Shown piece by piece: positions 1-5,175 of a DNA stretch of 5,175 bases (positions within the stretch are counted from its first letter, which is position 1; each line of letters begins with the position of its first letter). The DNA comes from Planctomycetota bacterium (GTDB lineage: Bacteria; Planctomycetota; PUPC01): the NCBI GenBank assembly GCA_003559755.1, contig PWKM01000347.1, positions 1 through 5,175 on the forward strand. Reading direction: 5' to 3'. Under the pieces are notes generated by a model, which was not told the origin of the DNA, ran no database searches, and worked only from the letters and a program-made list of their open reading frames with translations. A program made the translations under genes and the position numbers.

Positions 1-611
1 AGGAGAAGCTGCAGGAGCGGCTGGCCAAGCTCGCCGGCGGCGTGGCCCAGATCAACGTAGGCGCCGCCACCGAGAGCGAGATGAAGGAGAAGAAGGCCAG
101 GGTGGAGGACGCGATCCACGCCACCCGGGCGGCCGTCGAGGAGGGCATCCTGCCCGGCGGCGGCGTGGCCCTCATCCGGGCTCTGCCCGAGCTCGACAAG
201 CTCCGCCTCTCCGGCGACCAGAAGACCGGCGCCAACATCGTCCGGCACGCTCTCACCCGCCCCGCATATCACATCGCCGCGAACGCCGGCAAGTCCGGCA
301 GCGTAGTGGTTGACCGAGTGAAAAAGGGCGAGGGCGCTTTCGGGTACGACGCGAACTCCGACAAGTACGGCGACCTCGTCGAGGCCGGAATCGTGGACCC
401 GACAAAGGTCGTCCGCTCGGCGCTCCAGAACGCGGCGAGCGTCGCCTCCGTGCTCATCCTCAGCGACTGCCTGATTACCGAGGAGCCGAGCGACGAGGAC
501 GAGGGCGACATGCCCGGCGGACCGGGCGGCCCGGGTATGGGCGGTATGGGCGGCATGGGCCCCGGAATGGGCGGCATGGGTGGTATGGGTGGCATGGGCG
601 GCATGATGTAA
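1..611 (+). CDS. groEL: Chaperonin GroEL paralogue 1, C-terminal 202 residues (5' end outside window)
   Basis: This is the C-terminal part of a 60 kDa chaperonin subunit, the cytoplasmic ATP-driven double-ring folding machine that works with GroES. The gene enters from the left edge: the first full codon is at position 3 and the frame stays open to the TAA at 609-611. The first residues (EKLQERLAKL) align with about E363 of E. coli GroEL, so roughly 360 residues are missing. The intermediate and equatorial domains are recognisable: VGAATE, MKEKKARVEDA with the catalytic Asp equivalent to D398, the nucleotide-binding PGGGVAL turn, and GIVDPTKV with the D495 equivalent. The protein ends in a classic Gly-Gly-Met tail. 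One oddity is PAYHIAANAGKSG where E. coli has PLRQIVLNCGEEP, so R452 and E461 are replaced by Tyr and Ser. A GTG at 42 is an internal Val codon, not a start. The family call is certain; calling it paralogue 1 is only a label. Confidence 0.97.
   Translation, partial: EKLQERLAKLAGGVAQINVGAATESEMKEKKARVEDAIHATRAAVEEGILPGGGVALIRALPELDKLRLSGDQKTGANIVRHALTRPAYHIAANAGKSGSVVVDRVKKGEGAFGYDANSDKYGDLVEAGIVDPTKVVRSALQNAASVASVLILSDCLITEEPSDEDEGDMPGGPGGPGMGGMGGMGPGMGGMGGMGGMGGMM
507..608 (+). repeat. Gly-Gly-Met repeat tail of GroEL1
   Basis: This in-frame run encodes the flexible C-terminal tail, built of GGM and GPGM units after a DMPGGPGGPG lead-in and ending in MM. At the DNA level it is a degenerate 9-bp tandem repeat of the form GGCGGYATG. 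In characterised GroEL proteins such tails extend into the central cavity and influence substrate folding. This one is longer than the E. coli tail because of the added Pro-Gly segments. The repeats make the region prone to slippage, so copy number may vary between strains. Confidence 0.9.
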
Positions 612-613
612 TC

Positions 614-638
614 GGCCGAACGGTGCCGTCAGCCGGCC
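614..638 (+). other. Weak imperfect hairpin between groEL1 and groES
   Basis: GGCCG at 614-618 can pair with CGGCC at 634-638, with ACGG and CCGT able to pair inside. No T tract follows, so it is not a standard intrinsic terminator. The rest of the 87-bp gap is less GC-rich and contains no convincing -35/-10 pair and no CIRCE-like inverted repeat. It could be a processing or pausing site, or have no function. Confidence 0.25.
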
Positions 639-684
639 CCCTGTCCAAAGGTCAAGACAACAGCAATCTACAGGATCAAACCAG

Positions 685-690
685 AAGGAG
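685..690 (+). promoter_or_regulatory. Ribosome binding site of groES
   Basis: AAGGAG lies 8 nt before the ATG at 699. This is near-ideal spacing and fixes the groES start. Confidence 0.85.
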
Positions 691-698
691 TCCAAACG

Positions 699-986
699 AT
701 GGGAGTCAGACCGCTCGATGATCGAGTCGTGGTCGAGATGCTCGAAGAGGAAGAAGTGACGTCCGGCGGCATTGTGCTGCCCGACACCGCCCGTGAGAAA
801 TCGCAGAAGGGCAAAGTCGTCGCCGTGGGGCCGGGACGGATGCTCGACAGCGGCGAGCGGGCGAAGCCCCTGGTCGAGGAGGGCGATGTCGTTTTATGTA
901 ATAAATTCGGAGGCGATGAGGCAGAAATCGACGGAAAAGACTGTCGCATCCTTCGAGAAAACGATATACTGGCAATTATAGAATAA
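699..986 (+). CDS. groES: Co-chaperonin GroES (10 kDa), complete
   Basis: This encodes the heptameric lid that binds the GroEL apical domains with ATP and closes the folding chamber in the cytoplasm. The 95 residues match the usual length of 95-100. The N-terminus RPLDDRVVV (4-12) is the family signature. The mobile loop is at about 17-33 and carries the GroEL-contacting hydrophobic tripeptide I25-V26-L27 after a GG pair. KGKVVAVGPGR (37-47) and the roof-loop region (48-53) follow, and the C-terminus RENDILAIIE is typical. The ATG is set by AAGGAG at 685-690. The gene ends 16 bp before groEL2, with the groEL2 Shine-Dalgarno overlapping its TAA, so the two are almost certainly co-transcribed and probably translationally linked. 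The last third is encoded by unusually AT-rich codons, including TTA for Leu and ATA twice for Ile. With two GroEL paralogues alongside, this single GroES may serve both. Confidence 0.97.
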   Translation: MGVRPLDDRVVVEMLEEEEVTSGGIVLPDTAREKSQKGKVVAVGPGRMLDSGERAKPLVEEGDVVLCNKFGGDEAEIDGKDCRILRENDILAIIE

Positions 987-992
987 AGGAGG
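986..992 (+). promoter_or_regulatory. Ribosome binding site of groEL2, overlapping the groES stop
   Basis: AAGGAGG is a full anti-SD match, 10 nt before the ATG at 1003. Its first A is the last base of the groES TAA (984-986), so ribosomes ending on groES would sit on the groEL2 initiation site. Confidence 0.85.
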
Positions 993-1002
993 CAGAACGA
1001 GA

Positions 1003-2619
1003 ATGGCAAAGGGAAAGCAACTGATGTATGACGATGCCGCCAGGCGAAAGGTCCTGGCGGGCGTCGAGCGGCTGGCCAAAACGGTGAAGACCACCCTGGG
1101 GCCGGCCGGCGGAAATGTCATCCTCGACAAGAGTTGGGGTTCGCCCAAGGTCACGAAGGACGGCGTTACCGTGGCCAAGGACATCGAGCTGGAAGACCCC
1201 TTCGAGAACATGGGCGCCAAGCTGATCCACGAGGCGGCCACCAAGACCAGCGACGTTGCCGGCGACGGGACGACCACGGCGACCGTGCTCGCCGAGGCCA
1301 TCTACCGGGAAGGCCTGAAAATGATCTCGGCCGGGGCCGACGCGATGGCGGTCAAACGCGGCATCGACGCCGCCGTCGCCGCCGTCGTCAAGTCGATCGA
1401 CAACATCGCCACCCCGGTCAAGGGCCGCGAAGACCGGGCCCAGGTGGGGACCATCTCGGCAAACAACGACGTCGAGATCGGCAACCTGCTCGCCGACGCG
1501 CTCGAGAAGGTCGGGGCCGACGGCGTGGTCACCGTCGAAGAGGGCCGCACCATCGACACCCAGCTCGATGTCGTCGAGGGCATGCGGTTCGACAAGGGCT
1601 ACATCTCGCCCTACTTCATCACCAACGTCGACACCCTCGAGGCGGTCCTCGAGGAGCCGCTCATCCTGCTCTACGAGAAGAAAATCTCCAACCTGCGCGA
1701 GTTCGTGCCGCTGCTGGAGCAGGTGGTCGGCATGGGCCGGCCGCTGCTGGTCATCGCCGAGGACGTGGAGAGCGAGCCGCTCGCCGGCCTGGTCGTGAAC
1801 AAGCTGCGCGGCGTGGCCAAATGCTGCGCGGTCAAGGCGCCCGGCTTCGGCGACCGGCGCAAGGCGATGCTCGAGGACCTCGCCATCCTCACCAACGGCC
1901 AGGTCATCTCCGAGGACCTGGGCATCAAGCTCGACGCGGTCCAGCCCGCCCACCTCGGCACCGCAGAAAAAGTCATCATCGCCAAGGACCACACCACCAT
2001 CGTCAGCGGGGCCGGCAAGAAGGCCGACATCAAGGCGAGGTGTGACCTGATCCGAAAACAGATCGACACCACCACGTCGAACTACGACCGCGAGAAACTC
2101 CAGGAGCGGCTGGCCAAGCTGACCGGAGGCGTGGCCGTGGTCAAGGTCGGAGCCGCGACCGAGACCGCGATGAAGGAGAAGAAAGCTCTGGTCGAAGACG
2201 CGCTCCACGCCACCAAGGCGGCCGCCGAAGAGGGGATCGTCCCCGGCGGCGGCGTCACCCTGCTCCGCTCGGTCGACGCGGTCAAGGCCGCCCGCGACCG
2301 GCTGCGGGGCGACGAGAAGATCGGGGCCGACATCCTGGCCCGGTCGCTCTCCGCACCGCTCCGGCAGATCGCCGACAACTCCGGACTCGACGGCGAGGTC
2401 GTGGTAGCCGAAGTAATGGAGCTGGGGCCGAACGAGGGCTTGAACGCGCTGACCGGCAAGTACGTCGACCTGGTCAAGGCCGGGATCATCGACCCCGCCA
2501 AGGTGGTCAAGGCCGCCCTGTCGAACGCGGCAAGCATCGCCGGACTCCTGCTCACGACGAACACCCTGGTGGCCGAGCTGGAGGACGAAGAAGAGGCCGT
2601 CGCCGAGAGCGTCTCATGA
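1003..2619 (+). CDS. groEL: Chaperonin GroEL paralogue 2, complete, lacking the GGM tail
   Basis: This is a full-length 538-residue group I chaperonin subunit; E. coli GroEL has 548. ATP-site elements are present: TLGP (31-34), K52-D53, GDGTTT (87-92, including the D87 equivalent D88), catalytic D399 in VEDA, the GGG turn (415-417) and D497 in IIDPAKV. The apical client and GroES contact surface is kept: Y200, Y204, F205, L238, L260, V264 and V265, with V235 replacing Leu. PGFGDRRKAML is at 280-290. R454 and D463 correspond to the E. coli inter-ring pair R452/E461, with charge retained. Two things are odd. The near-invariant LGPKGRN reads LGPAGGN (A35, G37). The C-terminus is acidic (AELEDEEE, then AVAESVS) with no Gly-Met repeats. 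The ATG is set by AAGGAGG at 986-992. The DKSWGSPKVTKDGVTV block resembles the planctomycete style of GroEL. It should be an active ATPase that uses GroES; specialisation relative to GroEL1 is an inference. Confidence 0.97.
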   Translation: MAKGKQLMYDDAARRKVLAGVERLAKTVKTTLGPAGGNVILDKSWGSPKVTKDGVTVAKDIELEDPFENMGAKLIHEAATKTSDVAGDGTTTATVLAEAIYREGLKMISAGADAMAVKRGIDAAVAAVVKSIDNIATPVKGREDRAQVGTISANNDVEIGNLLADALEKVGADGVVTVEEGRTIDTQLDVVEGMRFDKGYISPYFITNVDTLEAVLEEPLILLYEKKISNLREFVPLLEQVVGMGRPLLVIAEDVESEPLAGLVVNKLRGVAKCCAVKAPGFGDRRKAMLEDLAILTNGQVISEDLGIKLDAVQPAHLGTAEKVIIAKDHTTIVSGAGKKADIKARCDLIRKQIDTTTSNYDREKLQERLAKLTGGVAVVKVGAATETAMKEKKALVEDALHATKAAAEEGIVPGGGVTLLRSVDAVKAARDRLRGDEKIGADILARSLSAPLRQIADNSGLDGEVVVAEVMELGPNEGLNALTGKYVDLVKAGIIDPAKVVKAALSNAASIAGLLLTTNTLVAELEDEEEAVAESVS

Positions 2620-2638
2620 CGGCCGGACGGTAAGGCAA

Positions 2639-2676
2639 GGTGCCCGCCTCCTTCGGGCGGCCGCCGGGCGGGCACC
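2639..2676 (+). terminator. Strong GC-rich hairpin after groEL2, possible terminator or mRNA 3'-end element
   Basis: GGTGCCCGCC at 2639-2648 is a perfect 10-bp match to GGCGGGCACC at 2667-2676 around an 18-nt loop, 19 bp after the groEL2 stop. No T run follows, so it does not fit the standard intrinsic terminator. A competing smaller fold is possible: CC-TTCG-GG at 2650-2657, extended by 2646-2648 pairing with 2659-2661 across a mismatch. This uses part of the same left arm. It may attenuate, process or stabilise the groEL2 message ahead of the HEAT gene. The pairing is seen directly; the role is inferred. Confidence 0.5.
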
Positions 2677-2691
2677 GCACCCATACAGAAA

Positions 2692-2695
2692 GGGG
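2692..2695 (+). promoter_or_regulatory. Ribosome binding site of the HEAT-repeat gene
   Basis: A GGGG core, in the context AAAGGGG (2689-2695), lies 5 nt before the GTG at 2701. Together with the signal peptide that begins right there, it supports GTG as the start. Confidence 0.6.
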
Positions 2696-2700
2696 CAACA

Positions 2701-3918
2701 GTGAAACGCTTTCGATTTTGCGCGGCGCTCGTCGCGCTCTGTGCCATGATCGGCCTCGGGGTCCTCGTCCCGGCCGGCCGTGTCGATGCCGCCGAGATCG
2801 CAGACGAGATCGCAGTCCTCGCTTCGCCCGAACCGCCGGCCGCCCCCCCGCCACCGTCGGGCATCTCCGAGGGCGACTGGCCGGCGAGAAGGCACGAATA
2901 CTGGGTCGAAAGGCGGCTCTCCGCTCGCCGGAACCTGGCCGAACTCGGACGCGGCGCCGTCCAGGCCCTTCTCGAACTGGCCCTGGAAGACGACCAATGG
3001 GTCGTCCGTATCGACGCCCTCACCGCCCTGCACGAGATGGATGCCGAGGACCTCGAGAACGTCGGCGGACAGGTCTCCGGGCTGCTCGCACAGGACCACG
3101 CCACCGCGGTACGCTACCTCGCCGCTCGGCTGATACGGAAGACCGGGCATTCGGACCAGGAGACTCGCAACCGGCTCCATCTGCTGGCCGAGGACAACGA
3201 ACCGGCCCTGCGGATGATCGCAGCCGACGCACTCGGCCGGGTGGGCGACATCAACAGCGCCTCGGTGCTGATCCGCCTGCTCGACCGCGAGACCGAGTTC
3301 GCAGAGGGCCTCGCCGACCGGGAGGCCCGCCTCTCCGACGAGGAGCTCAGGCAGCGGGAAAACAGCAAAATGGTCCGGCTCGCCACCCTCCGGGCGATGG
3401 GCCAACTGGGGGCAGCGGTCGAAGTCGTCCCCGCCCTCATGGCCCGGCTGGAAAGCGACGACCTGAACGAACTGCAGACCGCCGCGCGAGCCATCGGCGA
3501 ACTCCTCGCCTACGACCTTACCGGAAGGGCCGCCTGGGGGCTGGCTCACAGGCGGGCCGAAATTGTCGAGGAGTTCAAGGGCTGGTGGCAAAATATAAGC
3601 CGGCTCGACCCTCCCCCGGCCCAGAACGAGGAACTCGGCTTCTGGATGAAGATCGTCGCCAACAAGGACCTCGACGAATCGAAACGGCTGAACGCTGCCC
3701 GGCAGATTGGCCGGATTGGCGAGGCGGACAACCTCCGCATGGCCGAAGACCTGGTCCGAGTGATGTACGATGTCGAGATTTTCGACATAAGGGGCGCACT
3801 CGCAGAAGCGGCCGAAAAGTTCTCGGGCATCGAAATCACTCCCCGCGAAGGCCGCGCCGAATGGGTGCTGGAGGTCAGCGATTTCTTCCGAAGACTCCGG
3901 GAGAGGATCGAGGGGTGA
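2701..3918 (+). CDS. Exported HEAT-repeat-like alpha-solenoid protein, function unknown
   Basis: I do not recognise a named family beyond HEAT/armadillo-like repeats. The 405-residue product starts with GTG. It has a typical Sec signal peptide: basic KRFR at 2-5, a hydrophobic core at about 6-23, and a likely cleavage after V-D-A30. A proline-rich linker follows at 43-52. Most of the rest is helical, with repeat-like units ending in a regular hydrophobic pattern: about 84-113 (WVVRIDALTALHEM), 116-148 (VRYLAARLIRKTG), 154-183 (LRMIAADALGRVGD), 185-195, 223-270 (VRLATLRAMGQLG, then TAARAIGELL) and 326-356 (LNAARQIGRIGEA). A charged insert (about 200-222) and a Trp-rich, Pro-containing link (about 292-308) interrupt the solenoid. 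No catalytic motif or lipobox is visible. Such repeats usually scaffold protein-protein contacts. Its place between groEL2 and dnaJ suggests a proteostasis or stress link, but the signal peptide puts it outside the cytoplasm. The CDS is secure; the repeat call is good and the function is unknown. Confidence 0.85.
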   Translation: MKRFRFCAALVALCAMIGLGVLVPAGRVDAAEIADEIAVLASPEPPAAPPPPSGISEGDWPARRHEYWVERRLSARRNLAELGRGAVQALLELALEDDQWVVRIDALTALHEMDAEDLENVGGQVSGLLAQDHATAVRYLAARLIRKTGHSDQETRNRLHLLAEDNEPALRMIAADALGRVGDINSASVLIRLLDRETEFAEGLADREARLSDEELRQRENSKMVRLATLRAMGQLGAAVEVVPALMARLESDDLNELQTAARAIGELLAYDLTGRAAWGLAHRRAEIVEEFKGWWQNISRLDPPPAQNEELGFWMKIVANKDLDESKRLNAARQIGRIGEADNLRMAEDLVRVMYDVEIFDIRGALAEAAEKFSGIEITPREGRAEWVLEVSDFFRRLRERIEG

Positions 3919-3945
3919 TCCCCCCGAGACGACAATCTCCGCGTT

Positions 3946-5103
3946 ATGGCAAAAAAAGACTACTATGACGTCCTCGGCGTCTCAAGAGGCGCCGACTCCG
4001 ACGAAATAAAACGGGCGTTTCGTAAGCTTGCCGCCAAGTACCACCCCGATAAAAACCCCGACGACCGAAAAGCGGCCGAGGCGAAGTTCAAGGAAGTCGC
4101 CGAGGCATACGAGGTGCTCAGCGACACCGAAAAGCGGCAACGCTACGACCAGTTCGGGGAAGAGGGGCTGAGAGGGACCGGGCGGACGAACTTCGAAGGG
4201 GCCAGCGTCGAAGACATCTTCGCGTCATTCAGCGACCTGTTCGGAGGGACTGGCGGCGGAGACATCTTTGGCGACCTGTTCGGCGGCCGGACCGGCGGCC
4301 GGACCGGGACGAGGCAGCGGCCCCGGCGCGGCATATCCATCGAACAATCTCTCGCCCTCTCCTTCGAAGAAGCCGCCTTCGGCTGCAAGAAACATATCCA
4401 GATCGCCCGGCACGAGCCCTGCCACACCTGCGGGGGCAACGGGGCCGCGCCCGGCACCAGCCCCCAGACCTGCCCCTCCTGCCGAGGACTGGGCGAAGTC
4501 CAAAGCTCGCGCGGCTTCTTCACCATGCGGTCCGCCTGCCCCAGGTGCCGCGGCAAGGGCACCGTCATCGAGAAGGCCTGCCCCGAATGCAACGGGGCCG
4601 GGCAGGTCCGCAAACCGACCACCATCGACGCGACCATCCCGCCGGGCGTCCAGGACGGCCAGACACTCCGCCTGGAAGGCCAGGGCGAGGCGGGCGACCC
4701 CATCGGGCCGAGAGGCGACCTCTACCTCCACCTCTCGGTCAAACCGCACCCGATATTCGAGCGGCGGGGCTCCGACCTGATCATGCAACGGTCGATCTCG
4801 CCCAGCCAGGCCGCGCTCGGGGCAAAAATCGACGTGCCCCTGCTCAACAAAAAAACCGCAACCCTCAAAATCCGGCCGGGAACACAGTCCGGCCAGGTGT
4901 ATAAACTGAAGGGAAAGGGCATCAAAAAACTGCGGGGCAGCGGATACGGCGACCTGCTGATACAGGTGGTCATTAGAGTGCCAAAGAGCTTGTCGACCGA
5001 ACAGGAACAACTCTACCGCCAACTCGCCGAGGTCGAAAACGAGAACGTGAACCCGCACAGCAGCGGCTTCTTCGACCGAATCAAAGGGAAGTTCACCGAC
5101 TGA
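3946..5103 (+). CDS. dnaJ: Class A (type I) co-chaperone DnaJ/Hsp40, complete
   Basis: This Hsp40 stimulates the DnaK ATPase and hands it unfolded clients in the cytoplasm. The 385 residues are close to the usual 370-385, and all class A parts are in order. The J domain (1-70) has the HPD triad at 33-35 and ends YDQFGEEG. The Gly/Phe region (about 71-122) contains two DIF-type segments, EDIF (89-92) and GDIFGDLFGG (105-114). Four CxxCxGxG zinc motifs lie at 159-166, 176-183, 198-205 and 212-219, with all eight Cys present. The client-binding beta domains include IPPGVQDGQTLRLEGQG (231-247) and a GDLLIQVVIRVP strand (335-346). The C-terminus SGFFDRIKGKF is typical. The ATG at 3946 gives the canonical MAKKDYYDVLGV start, yet the 27-bp gap after the HEAT gene has no good Shine-Dalgarno; only GAG at 3926-3928 is present, 17 nt upstream. 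Initiation may depend on readthrough coupling or an SD-independent mechanism. dnaK is not in the window. Confidence 0.97.
   Translation: MAKKDYYDVLGVSRGADSDEIKRAFRKLAAKYHPDKNPDDRKAAEAKFKEVAEAYEVLSDTEKRQRYDQFGEEGLRGTGRTNFEGASVEDIFASFSDLFGGTGGGDIFGDLFGGRTGGRTGTRQRPRRGISIEQSLALSFEEAAFGCKKHIQIARHEPCHTCGGNGAAPGTSPQTCPSCRGLGEVQSSRGFFTMRSACPRCRGKGTVIEKACPECNGAGQVRKPTTIDATIPPGVQDGQTLRLEGQGEAGDPIGPRGDLYLHLSVKPHPIFERRGSDLIMQRSISPSQAALGAKIDVPLLNKKTATLKIRPGTQSGQVYKLKGKGIKKLRGSGYGDLLIQVVIRVPKSLSTEQEQLYRQLAEVENENVNPHSSGFFDRIKGKFTD
4281..4304 (+). repeat. 12-bp tandem duplication in the DnaJ Gly-rich region
   Basis: CGGCGGCCGGAC occurs twice, perfectly, head to tail (4281-4292 and 4293-4304). It adds a second GGRT unit to the end of the G/F linker. 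It is in frame, so the protein stays intact. It lies within a looser duplication: GCGACCTGTTCGG at 4232-4244 recurs at 4271-4283, giving two SDLFGG/GDLFGG segments. Confidence 0.85.
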
Positions 5104-5105
5104 AC

Positions 5106-5110
5106 GGAGA
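5106..5110 (+). promoter_or_regulatory. Ribosome binding site of the gene after dnaJ
   Basis: GGAGA lies 8 nt before the ATG at 5119, just after the dnaJ stop. This supports a real, closely coupled downstream gene. Confidence 0.6.
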
Positions 5111-5118
5111 CCTGAAGG

Positions 5119-5175
5119 ATGGCTGGACGCTCCAGGAACAGCATCGAAAAAAAGAAACGACACGGAGAAAAAGAC
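5119..5175 (+). CDS. Start of an unidentified gene downstream of dnaJ (19 codons, 3' end outside window)
   Basis: An open frame begins with ATG 15 bp after the dnaJ stop, has GGAGA 8 nt upstream, and runs uninterrupted to the window edge. The visible N-terminus is hydrophilic and strongly charged (MAGRSRNS, then IEKKKRHGEKD), with no signal peptide or membrane segment. That is too little to identify a family. grpE often sits near dnaJ in bacterial chaperone clusters and often begins with a charged disordered stretch, so it is one candidate, but nothing visible here is specific to GrpE. The close spacing suggests the same operon as dnaJ. Confidence 0.6.
   Translation, partial: MAGRSRNSIEKKKRHGEKD

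Noticed and set aside
507..608. The GGM repeat tract as a CRISPR or mobile-element repeat
   Set aside because: The repeats are short, degenerate, in frame and encode the known GroEL tail.
42..611. GTG at 42 as the start of a short separate GroEL-like gene
   Set aside because: The frame stays open upstream to the window edge and still aligns with GroEL (EKLQERLAKL), so the GTG is an internal Val codon of a cut-off gene.
612..698. CIRCE operator or heat-shock promoter before groES
   Set aside because: I found no TTAGCACTC-type inverted repeat and no convincing -35/-10 pair. Any such control would more likely lie before groEL1, outside the window.
976..2208. 410-codon open frame on the minus strand opposite groEL2
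   Set aside because: Its product has no recognisable domains, is rich in Asp, Gly and Val in the pattern expected from the complement of GC-rich codons, and lies fully opposite a certain groEL. It is a compositional shadow.
2614..3591. 325-codon minus-strand frame opposite the HEAT gene
   Set aside because: It has no ribosome site or family signature that I can see and runs against the consistent + strand layout. The opposite strand explains it.
2640..3968. 442-codon plus-strand frame overlapping the HEAT gene and the dnaJ start
   Set aside because: The product is an Arg/Pro/Gly-rich low-complexity string with no domain. The overlapping frame has a signal peptide, helical repeats and a ribosome site, so this is an out-of-frame shadow.
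4225..5163. 312-codon minus-strand frame opposite dnaJ
   Set aside because: It is entirely antisense to a fully conserved dnaJ, and its Ala/Gly/Val-rich composition fits a GC-rich shadow.

Overview
This GC-rich window (about two-thirds G+C by eye) is a compact chaperone cluster. All genes are on the + strand and packed head to tail. In order: the 3' end of a GroEL gene with a Gly-Gly-Met tail (1-611), groES (699-986), a complete second groEL without that tail (1003-2619), an exported HEAT-repeat-like protein of unknown role (2701-3918), a complete class A dnaJ (3946-5103), and the first 19 codons of an unidentified gene (5119 to the window edge). Gaps between genes are 87, 16, 81, 27 and 15 bp. 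No stretch over 300 bp lacks a gene. I see no RNA gene, CRISPR array, insertion sequence or CIRCE-type operator.

The source is a bacterium. The style of the second GroEL (the DKSWGSPKVTKDGVTV block and the IELEDPFENMGA block), the paired groEL paralogues around one groES, and a HEAT protein inside the cluster all remind me of Planctomycetes or the wider PVC group. This assignment is recalled family resemblance, not a search result, and I hold it at moderate confidence.

GroES would cap one or both GroEL rings to form the folding chamber, and DnaJ would deliver unfolded clients to DnaK, which is not in this window. The close spacing suggests co-transcription of at least groES-groEL2. A strong hairpin after groEL2 could separate or tune expression of the HEAT-dnaJ part. 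The HEAT protein carries a Sec-type signal peptide, so it probably works outside the cytoplasm, unlike its chaperone neighbours.

The best leads are signs that the two GroELs have specialised. GroEL1 has lost both residues of the R452/E461 inter-ring ion pair (E. coli numbering). GroEL2 has lost K34 and R36 of the near-invariant TLGPKGRN motif and has an acidic tail in place of GGM repeats. Other leads are the exported HEAT protein, the 10-bp hairpin, a shared 12-mer just after both groEL stop codons, an AT-rich rare-codon patch at the groES-groEL2 junction, and a dnaJ start with no visible Shine-Dalgarno. The genes belong to known families. I found no clearly new system, only unusual variants and context.
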